Assembly: GCA_025922995.1 (NCBI GenBank)
Contig: JAICGT010000113.1
Coordinates: 1 to 5,029, forward strand
Direction of reading: 5' to 3'
Source of the DNA: Fimbriimonadales bacterium
GTDB lineage: Bacteria > Armatimonadota > Fimbriimonadia > Fimbriimonadales > ATM1
DNA length: 5,029 nt
Below the pieces are notes generated by a model, which made no database searches, was not told the DNA's origin, and saw only the letters and a program-made list of their open reading frames with translations. Within the stretch, counting starts at the first letter, position 1; each line of letters opens with the position of its first letter. Position numbers and translations under genes: made by a program. Below, piece by piece: positions 1 to 5,029 of the stretch.

Positions 1-590
1 TCAGTAAGAGCATCACCGAGGGCATCAGTTTCTGCAGTCGGGGTTTCGATTTCGATCACCGTCGGGGTCGTTACCGAACAAATAACTGTGTCGGGATTGA
101 CCGCTTCACAACCGTCCGGCATTGGAATGAGGCCCGCGGTTAGCACATCGCCGACGAGCATGTCGGAGATGTCGATGGTAATGTGGTCGGGCAGGGCACT
201 GACCTGAGCGTGGACCTCTACAGAGTCGTTGGTCTTCAAGAGCTGTCCGGATCGATCGGCGAGCGGCGCGGGTTCTCCGACCAACACAAGCGGGACGCTG
301 GTATTGACGACCTGGTTGCGGCGCACCTCTTGGAAACTTGCGTGTAGGAGTTTGCGGCTAACCGGATGCCACTGCAACTCCTTGAGCATGCCCAAGTGGC
401 TGGCGCCGTCGCCTTCCACGAGCTCCATGATGCCTCCTACGCCGGAGCGATGCACGGCAGATTGGACTTCTTTTGATGCTGCGGCAAAAGATACGGCATC
501 TTTGCCGCCTCGACTAAGGGCGATCGGCATTTCCCCTTCGGATTTTGCTTTCTTTTCTCGTGGCTTAACCTGAATCGTTTGATATCTCAT
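1..590 (-). CDS. rplY: 50S ribosomal protein bL25 (CTC/TL5 type), 3' end cut by window edge
   Basis: The gene reads from ATG at 590-588 leftward with no stop for 196 codons, so its C-terminus lies outside the window. bL25 binds 5S rRNA in the central protuberance of the large ribosomal subunit; the long form (Ctc, TL5) adds a C-terminal beta domain. The family signature is clear at residues 69-89, with LKELQWHPV followed by LLHASFQEV, and then VPLVLVGEPAP at 99-109. The TL5-type domain follows at about 95-176, including LPDHITIDIS (133-142) and GDVL (147-150). After about residue 177 an acidic, Thr/Glu-rich tail begins, as is usual in long bL25. The N-terminal domain is odd. The basic segment and the IPAVLYG-like motif normally found near residues 10-30 are shortened to KPREKKAKSEGEMPIAL. 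The start is supported by the promoter at 626-655; a weak GAGG lies 13 bases upstream (607-604). Identity is confident; the N-terminal divergence is seen directly and its effect is unknown. Confidence 0.92.
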   Translation of the reverse strand, partial: MRYQTIQVKPREKKAKSEGEMPIALSRGGKDAVSFAAASKEVQSAVHRSGVGGIMELVEGDGASHLGMLKELQWHPVSRKLLHASFQEVRRNQVVNTSVPLVLVGEPAPLADRSGQLLKTNDSVEVHAQVSALPDHITIDISDMLVGDVLTAGLIPMPDGCEAVNPDTVICSVTTPTVIEIETPTAETDALGDALT

Positions 591-618
591 GGATTGAACT
601 GAACCTCGACGGCGATTG

Positions 619-655
619 CTCCATAAGTATATTCGAATATACTTATGAATTGCAA
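619..655 (-). promoter_or_regulatory. Candidate sigma70-type promoter for bL25
   Basis: On the minus strand a -35-like TTGCAA (655-650) is followed by an 18-base spacer and a -10-like TATACT (631-626). Transcription would start near 619, giving a leader of about 30 bases before the bL25 ATG. The -10 matches consensus at five of six positions and the -35 at four of six. It lies in the only gap between topA and bL25, so bL25 probably has its own transcript, with or without read-through from topA. Start-site position is inferred. Confidence 0.6.
622..647. promoter_or_regulatory. Perfect 26-bp palindrome, probable operator over the bL25 promoter
   Basis: The left arm CATAAGTATATTC (622-634) is followed without a spacer by its exact reverse complement (635-647). 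All 13 base pairs match. It covers most of the spacer and the whole -10 of the bL25 promoter, which is where a dimeric repressor would block RNA polymerase. The arms are AT-rich with a central TTCGAA, a layout seen in operators of winged-helix regulators such as the ArsR or MarR families, but I cannot assign a regulator and none is encoded in the window. An intrinsic terminator for topA is less likely, because the stem is AU-rich and no T-tract follows on the minus strand. In topA read-through RNA it could fold as an 11-bp stem with a UCGA loop. Confidence 0.6.
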
Positions 656-660
656 GAGGT

Positions 661-3228
661 TTAAGCTTTCTTGCGCCTGAATTTACGGGGTTTTGCGGGT
701 CCCGCGGCTCGCTTTTTAGCAAGAAGCTCCGATGCGGTGTCAGCATCGAGATCTAAGGGGTCGGTGCCCTTTGGCAGAGTCGCATTCGTTTCCCCGTCAG
801 TCACATACGGGCCGTACCGACCCTGCATTACTTTAACCCCGCCACCGAGATCTTTCAACTCTGATTTGCCGGCTGCCCTTCCAACCTTAGGTTGGGCGAA
901 GATGGCTTCTGCCCTCTCGAGGTCGAGCGCTAGTGTGTCTCGCCAAGAGTCGAGGTTTCGATAGTCCTTCCCCCGCTTTACGTAGGGCCCATATGGGCCG
1001 ATTGCTGCAGTCACTTCTTCACCTTGCGACGTTCCGAGCTTTCGGGGAAGCGTTGCCAGTTTGCGTGCCAATTGTTCGTCGATTTCGTTCGTGTCGATGT
1101 CCTTAGGCAGGGAGACGTTTCTGGGTTTCGGGGATTCGATTTTGATGTACGGACCGTAACGGCCGACCAACAGCACCATCGCGTTGCCTTGCTCGTCGGT
1201 TCCCAGAGCGCGTCCTTCGTCCGGTGTCCAATCGGCCCTCGCCCTTAGCAACTCTTCCACCTTCTCGACGGTGAGGTCGGCCGGTGGTACGCCTTCGGGC
1301 ACGTCCGCTGTGACGGTTTCCCCCTCCGGACCCTTGGCCAAGAACGGCCCCTTTCGACCGAAGCGCACCGTGACACCGCCGCCCAGGTCAACGAATTGGA
1401 ACGGAGCCTCGTTTTTTGCGGCTGTTACCCGCTCGGCGATGCCGTTCGAGTCCTCACCGAAGTAAAACTCCTTCAGCGGGGTCGTCCAGGGGATTTTCCC
1501 CTCTGCCACATCGTCGAGTTCTTGCTCCATGTGCGCGGTGAACTTGAGATCGACGAGCTCGGGGAACCTGTCCTCGAGAAGCTGCGTCGCGGCGAAAGCG
1601 GTAAACGTCGGGATGAGCGCTTTGCTCTCCGAGTTAACGTACCCCCGGTCCTGAATGGTCTTGATGATCGAAGCATAGGTGCTGGGCCTGCCGATGCCTT
1701 CCTCTTCCAGTTTTTTTACGAGAGATGCTTCGGTGTAGCGCGCCGGCGGTTTGGTCGTGTGAGCCAGGATATCGAGGGAAACAAGCTTCAGGACCTGACG
1801 CTCGCTCATTGCCGGTAGGATTTTTTCCTTGTCGCCGAGTTCGGCGTTCGGGTCGTCCGCGCCTTCGACGTAGGCTCTCAGAAAGCCCGGGAACACGATT
1901 CGCTTTCCACTGGCCCTGAATACGCAGTCGTCTGCCGTCACATCGACCTGCGTCCTTTCGACCTGGGCATCCTTCATCTGACACGCAACGGTACGCTTCC
2001 AGATGAGGTCGTAAAGGCGGCGCTCGTCGTCATCGAGGAAGCGGGCTATGTCTGCTGGCTTGCGATCCGCGCTCGTGGGCCTGATGGCCTCGTGGGCTTC
2101 TTGCGCCCCCTTTGCGGAGGTCCTGTAGAGCCTCGGCTTGTCGGGCAGGTATTCGGCTCCGTATTGGCTCTCGATAAGCTTTCTAGCTTCCGATACGGCA
2201 CGCTCGGAAAGTGAAAGGCTATCGGTTCGGTGGTAAGTTATGAGGCCCACTCGCTCGCTGCCGAGGTCTTTGCCCTCGAACAGGCGTTGAGCGACGGACA
2301 TCGTTCGCGACGATGAAAAGTTGAGCTTGCGGTTGGCTTCGATTTGGAGCGACGACGTCGTAAACGGGGTGGGCGCCTTCATCGTGCCCGGGCTTTTCTC
2401 GATTCGCGAGACTGTCCACGGCTCATGCCCGTCGAGTTTCTGAGCCAGCCGCGCAACATCTTCTTGCTTCAACCATAGCCGCTTGGGGTCTTTGAGGGTG
2501 CCGTCCGCAGCGAAGGCGTTTCCGTCGGCAATTGGGATGCCGCCTACGCTATAAAGCTCGACGGTCACGGCAGTGCCGCCTGCGTCAAGATCCGCCGAGA
2601 GATCCCAGTATCCGGCGGGGACGAACGCCATGCGCTCGCGCTCGCGAATCACACAGAGCCGCACGGCAACACTTTGCACACGCCCCGCGCTTAGGCCCTG
2701 CTGAACTTTCTGCCCGACGAGTGGGGATAGGCTGTACCCGAAGAGGCGGTCGAGAATTCTGCGCGCCTCCTGTGCGCGCACCAGGTCCGTGTCAACACTT
2801 CGCGGATTCAGTAGCGCAGCGCGAATCGCCTCCTTAGTAACTTCGTGGAACACGATTCGCTCGACGGGAATGCCTTTCTTGGGCTTGATGAGTTGCAGCA
2901 CGTGCCAGCCGATGCTCTCCCCTTCACGATCTTCGTCCGTAGCGAGCAGGATCCGAGTCGCATCCTTCGCAGCCGCTTTGAGCTGTGCGACATCGCGCTG
3001 CTTGCGATCCGGCACAACGTAAACCGGGGCGAAGTCCTTGTCGACATCGACGCCGACCACCTTGTACCGCTGTTCCTTCGGCACTTCCGTATTCTTCGTC
3101 GGGAGGTCTCGTACATGCCCGTTGCTGGCGACGACAGAATATTCCCCCTCCAAGAAGCGCTCGATGGTACGAGCCTTTGTGGGAGATTCCACGATGATCA
3201 GCGTTTTGGATTTCGAGTTAGTTGACAT
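661..3228 (-). CDS. topA: DNA topoisomerase I (type IA), zinc-finger-less form
   Basis: This enzyme relaxes negatively supercoiled DNA by cutting one strand through a 5'-phosphotyrosine link and passing the other strand; it acts on the nucleoid and balances gyrase. From ATG at 3228 the protein has 855 residues. The Toprim domain carries VESPTKA (13-19, acidic Glu14), SNGHVRDLP and the metal-binding DEDREGE (Asp98, Asp100, Glu102). The type IA core follows, with GLSAGRVQSVAVRL (178-191), the active-site TYHRTDS (Tyr332, Arg334), EAHEAIRPT (377-385) and EEGIGRPSTYA (509-519). The C-terminus (about 612-812) has no Cys4 zinc fingers; the protein has only three cysteines. Instead it has four repeats built on G-R/P-x-GP-Y/F, such as GRYGPYV, like the topoisomerase C-terminal repeats of mycobacterial TopA. 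A Lys/Arg-rich tail ends the protein. Odd point: the usual Met after the catalytic Tyr is His. A TTG at 3255 would add nine residues (MRARKTRHS), but the ATG sits directly before the conserved N-terminus and has AGG six bases upstream, so I prefer it. Confidence 0.96.
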   Translation of the reverse strand: MSTNSKSKTLIIVESPTKARTIERFLEGEYSVVASNGHVRDLPTKNTEVPKEQRYKVVGVDVDKDFAPVYVVPDRKQRDVAQLKAAAKDATRILLATDEDREGESIGWHVLQLIKPKKGIPVERIVFHEVTKEAIRAALLNPRSVDTDLVRAQEARRILDRLFGYSLSPLVGQKVQQGLSAGRVQSVAVRLCVIRERERMAFVPAGYWDLSADLDAGGTAVTVELYSVGGIPIADGNAFAADGTLKDPKRLWLKQEDVARLAQKLDGHEPWTVSRIEKSPGTMKAPTPFTTSSLQIEANRKLNFSSSRTMSVAQRLFEGKDLGSERVGLITYHRTDSLSLSERAVSEARKLIESQYGAEYLPDKPRLYRTSAKGAQEAHEAIRPTSADRKPADIARFLDDDERRLYDLIWKRTVACQMKDAQVERTQVDVTADDCVFRASGKRIVFPGFLRAYVEGADDPNAELGDKEKILPAMSERQVLKLVSLDILAHTTKPPARYTEASLVKKLEEEGIGRPSTYASIIKTIQDRGYVNSESKALIPTFTAFAATQLLEDRFPELVDLKFTAHMEQELDDVAEGKIPWTTPLKEFYFGEDSNGIAERVTAAKNEAPFQFVDLGGGVTVRFGRKGPFLAKGPEGETVTADVPEGVPPADLTVEKVEELLRARADWTPDEGRALGTDEQGNAMVLLVGRYGPYIKIESPKPRNVSLPKDIDTNEIDEQLARKLATLPRKLGTSQGEEVTAAIGPYGPYVKRGKDYRNLDSWRDTLALDLERAEAIFAQPKVGRAAGKSELKDLGGGVKVMQGRYGPYVTDGETNATLPKGTDPLDLDADTASELLAKKRAAGPAKPRKFRRKKA
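793..1395 (-). repeat. Four topoisomerase C-terminal repeats within topA
   Basis: This part of topA encodes four divergent copies of a beta-type repeat centred on a Gly-Pro-aromatic motif: FGRKGPFLAKG, VGRYGPYIKI, IGPYGPYVKRG and QGRYGPYVTDG. The first and last copies are also preceded by DLGGGV. This matches the published zinc-free C-terminal repeat type (Pfam Toprim_Crpt as I recall it), which binds single-stranded DNA in mycobacterial TopA. These are protein-level repeats; the DNA copies have diverged. Confidence 0.8.
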
Positions 3229-3332
3229 TGAGTGCCTGGTCTTGCGCGCACGCAAGCGTTAACTTCAAACTACCCACATCGGCGCAAGCGGCTAACATTA
3301 GCACGGAGCTACGCGTTAACCAATCGGGAACT
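3229..3332. promoter_or_regulatory. Divergent intergenic region between topA and the transglutaminase-like gene
   Basis: These 104 bases must hold the start signals for topA (minus) and the plus-strand operon. I see no strong promoter in either direction. The best topA candidate is TTGGTT (3323-3318), 17 bases, then TAATGT (3300-3295) on the minus strand, which matches poorly. Short repeats occur: GCGTTAAC at 3256-3263 and again at 3313-3320, and CGCAAGCG at 3251-3258 and 3283-3290, the latter followed by GCTAAC. They may be regulator sites, but the motifs are short and could be chance. Confidence 0.4.
3241..3256 (-). promoter_or_regulatory. Small GC-rich hairpin just upstream of topA
   Basis: CTTGCG and CGCAAG form a perfect 6-bp stem around a 4-base loop. 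In topA mRNA the hairpin ends 12 bases before the preferred ATG, right next to the weak AGG ribosome-binding site. It also contains the alternative TTG start, which makes initiation there less likely. It might modulate translation, but a stem this short may have no function. Confidence 0.3.
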
Positions 3333-3389
3333 ATGAAACATTTTGCCGCGCTTCTGACGATCTTGACCCTGACTTCGGTTTCCTTAGCG
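3333..3389 (+). other. Sec signal peptide of the transglutaminase-like protein
   Basis: Residues 1-19 have a short basic start (Lys2, His3), a hydrophobic core of Ala, Leu, Ile and Thr, and a small-residue S-L-A end that fits signal peptidase I. No Cys follows the cleavage site, so it is not a lipoprotein. The mature protein would begin at Asp20 and be periplasmic or extracellular. Confidence 0.8.
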
Positions 3390-4733
3390 GACGAGTTTCT
3401 GGGGATTTTCCTTCAAGGGCAGCGAATCGGTTACATCCATTCCGTAGTGTCTACGACCACGGACGGCAGGACCGCTTCGCTCGTAACGACCCATATCGGG
3501 GCTAAAGTTCTCGGACAGGGAATGTCCCTGAAGATTACGTCGAAGAGCATCAAGAAAGGGGTCTCACTCGAATCGCAGGATTACATGATCGAGAGCGCCG
3601 GCCGCGTGCAGCGCATAACTGCGGCTTACATGCCCAACTCCGTTAACTTGACTCGTGTCGTCGATGGCCAGCCGGAGAAGAGGACTCTCACCATTCCGGA
3701 AGGAATGCTAGTTTTGGACGATCCGACCGTAGGACTCCTGGGCAAGGGTGCGCCCGAGGCTGGCACTAAGCTCGAGTTCCTCATACTCGATCCGACGACG
3801 CTCACCCTCGTGAAGAACGAGGCCGAGTATCTGGGGATAAAGCCTTATAAGGGCGAAGGGATCGAAGGCACCGGCAACATGCTACGCGTTGTCGACCCGC
3901 GCGCGACAACCGAGATTTGGCTTGACAAGAAAGGCGAGTTGGTCTATGCAACCGGGCCTCTGGGAATGGTTATGAAGCCTATCACCCGTGCGGAAGCAGT
4001 TGGCACCGAGGGCTACATGCCCGAAGTCGACATAGCCGCGGTTAGCCGTATCGTGCCGGACAAGCCCATCGATGAACCTGCATCGCTGAAGTCTCTGAAA
4101 TTGAAATTGGTCGGCGCGAATTTGCCGCGTCTGAAAGGCGACTACTTCCAATCGGTTACCCGGAACGAGGACGGCTCCACAACTCTTGCGATCCATCCGC
4201 CTACGCGAGCGGCCCATTCCTCGACAATCAGCATCGCCGGCCGAAGTAGTCCCGAGCTTATCAAACCCGGTCTGAATATGCCTGTTGGCAGCGAGGAGAT
4301 GAAGGCGGAAGCACTGAAGGCCGTGGGAAGAGAGACCGACGCAGCGGAGGCAGCTTCCATGATTTCGAAGCACGTCTTCAGGCTGATAAAGCCGAACGCG
4401 TCGATCGGCGTACTTCGCGATGCGCGAGAGATTCTGAAAACCAAAGAAGGGGTCTGCAGAGACTATGCGACCCTTGCTGCTACTCTTATGCGAACCGCAG
4501 GGATCCCGACAAAATTAGTGACCGGCGCCGTCTACTCCAATGGAGGATTTTATTACCACGCCTGGGTAGAAGCTTTCACGGGAGATCGCTGGCTTGCCTT
4601 CGACCCCACCCTTGGCGGTGGCCTAGCGGACGCGACCCATATCAAATTTGCCGAAGGTGGCACGGAAGAGGCGTTTATTACATTCACTCTCGATGGAGCA
4701 AAAATCCAGGTACTTGAAACAATTCGAAAGTAA
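3333..4733 (+). CDS. Secreted transglutaminase-like domain protein
   Basis: The product has 466 residues. ATG at 3333 opens a typical Sec signal peptide: MKH, a hydrophobic stretch to about residue 16, then SLA before DEF (likely cleavage after Ala19). This favours it over an upstream in-frame TTG (3222) that would overlap topA and bury the signal. The ribosome-binding site is weak (GGGAA, two bases before ATG). Residues 20 to about 225 form a probable beta-rich region opening with FLGIFLQGQRIGY, a pattern I recall from other bacterial transglutaminase-like proteins. A middle region (about 240-320) follows, with LKLKLVGANLPRLKGDYFQ. The C-terminal transglutaminase-like fold has a full papain-type triad: Cys375 in GVCRDYA, His409 in YYHAWVEAF and Asp424 in FDPT. 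Such proteins may act as proteases, amidases or crosslinking enzymes outside the cytoplasm; the substrate cannot be told here. The gene ends three bases before the next start, so the two are probably one operon. Confidence 0.88.
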   Translation: MKHFAALLTILTLTSVSLADEFLGIFLQGQRIGYIHSVVSTTTDGRTASLVTTHIGAKVLGQGMSLKITSKSIKKGVSLESQDYMIESAGRVQRITAAYMPNSVNLTRVVDGQPEKRTLTIPEGMLVLDDPTVGLLGKGAPEAGTKLEFLILDPTTLTLVKNEAEYLGIKPYKGEGIEGTGNMLRVVDPRATTEIWLDKKGELVYATGPLGMVMKPITRAEAVGTEGYMPEVDIAAVSRIVPDKPIDEPASLKSLKLKLVGANLPRLKGDYFQSVTRNEDGSTTLAIHPPTRAAHSSTISIAGRSSPELIKPGLNMPVGSEEMKAEALKAVGRETDAAEAASMISKHVFRLIKPNASIGVLRDAREILKTKEGVCRDYATLAATLMRTAGIPTKLVTGAVYSNGGFYYHAWVEAFTGDRWLAFDPTLGGGLADATHIKFAEGGTEEAFITFTLDGAKIQVLETIRK

Positions 4734-4736
4734 GAA

Positions 4737-5029
4737 ATGCTGACTGGCAACATTCCCAAGATTGCACGATGGGTCTGGATAGCCCTTTGGATGGTCGCCG
4801 GGGGTTACGTCGCCGGCATTAGCGTGCCCGCGCTACTCCAGACCTGGGCGTGGAACCTGGCGAGGTCATCGAATAAGCCCGAATACGATGCCCCGAACTT
4901 TTTTCAGCCCGTAACCGGCGTTGCCGCATTTTTGTTCGGCACAATCATTTTTGCGTTCATCGGCGCGATCGTTTGGGATCGCGCCGCGAGACTGTTCTTC
5001 GACTGGGAACATATGACCCAGTCCGACAA
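4737..5029 (+). CDS. Membrane protein N-terminus, possibly PIN/TRAM-domain (YacL-like); 3' end cut by window edge
   Basis: An open frame of 97 codons runs from ATG at 4737 off the right edge. It starts three bases after the stop of the transglutaminase-like gene, with only a weak GAAAG (4726-4730) as ribosome-binding site, so translation may be coupled. Two membrane helices are evident, at about residues 12-34 (Trp-rich, WVWIALWMVAGGYVAG) and 59-80 (VTGVAAFLFGTIIFAFIGAI). They are separated by a polar loop of about 24 residues containing SSNKPEYDAPN. After helix two come DRAARLFFDWEHM and TQSD. A glycine-rich second helix followed by an amphipathic helix and an MTxxDK-like turn resembles my memory of the membrane part of PIN/TRAM proteins (YacL type), where two more helices and a nuclease-like PIN domain would follow. 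That assignment is inference; the sequence shown proves only a membrane protein. The base after Asp97 (AA-) makes the next residue Lys or Asn. Confidence 0.8.
   Translation, partial: MLTGNIPKIARWVWIALWMVAGGYVAGISVPALLQTWAWNLARSSNKPEYDAPNFFQPVTGVAAFLFGTIIFAFIGAIVWDRAARLFFDWEHMTQSD

Noticed and set aside
229..573. Plus-strand open frame of 114 codons
   Set aside because: It lies wholly antisense to bL25, whose protein matches a known family. The plus-strand translation shows no recognisable motif.
622..647. Palindrome as an intrinsic terminator of topA
   Set aside because: The stem is AT-rich and no run of T follows on the minus strand, so it lacks the hallmarks of a Rho-independent terminator. 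The promoter overlap fits an operator better.
1396..1818. Plus-strand open frame of 140 codons opposite topA
   Set aside because: It is antisense to the conserved TopA core and C-terminal repeats. Its reading frame follows from GC-rich codon bias on the opposite strand, and it has no family resemblance.
2845..3225. Plus-strand open frame of 126 codons opposite the TopA Toprim domain
   Set aside because: The minus strand here encodes the invariant VESPTKA and DEDREGE motifs. The plus-strand product is a shadow.
3222..3332. N-terminal extension of the transglutaminase-like protein from a TTG at 3222
   Set aside because: The extension would overlap the topA start and place 37 polar residues before a clear signal peptide. 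ATG at 3333 gives a normal exported protein.
3882..4373. Minus-strand open frame of 163 codons
   Set aside because: It is antisense to the transglutaminase-like gene, which has a signal peptide and a catalytic triad. The minus-strand protein shows no recognisable domain.

Overview
This window is an ordinary stretch of bacterial chromosome carrying housekeeping and cell-envelope genes. It holds two complete genes, two genes cut by the window edges, and two short intergenic regions. Base composition looks moderately GC-rich by eye, and ribosome-binding sites are weak. I saw no tRNA, rRNA, IS element, CRISPR array, prophage or toxin-antitoxin signature. The lineage cannot be fixed from this sequence. 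A zinc-less TopA with C-terminal repeats, a two-domain (CTC/TL5-type) bL25 and an exported transglutaminase-like protein would fit a deep-branching phylum such as Armatimonadota, but that is only a low-confidence guess.

Layout. Positions 1-590 (minus strand) hold a bL25 (rplY/ctc) gene whose 3' end lies beyond the left edge. Positions 591-660 form a short intergenic region with a perfect 26-bp palindrome (622-647), which overlaps a good sigma70-type promoter reading into bL25. Positions 661-3228 (minus) hold topA, DNA topoisomerase I, with all catalytic motifs present but no zinc fingers. Positions 3229-3332 form the divergent intergenic region, with a small hairpin next to the topA start and short repeated motifs. 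Positions 3333-4733 (plus) hold a secreted transglutaminase-like protein with an intact Cys-His-Asp triad. Three bases later, 4737-5029 (plus) holds the start of a two-helix membrane protein that runs off the right edge and may be a PIN/TRAM (YacL-like) protein.

How the genes relate. topA and bL25 lie in the same direction, but bL25 appears to have its own promoter and possible operator, so the two need not be co-regulated. The transglutaminase-like gene and the membrane-protein gene almost abut and are probably co-transcribed, divergently from topA. I did not find a convincing new biological system. The best leads are the palindromic promoter in front of bL25, the shortened 5S rRNA-binding N-terminus of bL25, and the His substitution beside the TopA catalytic tyrosine.
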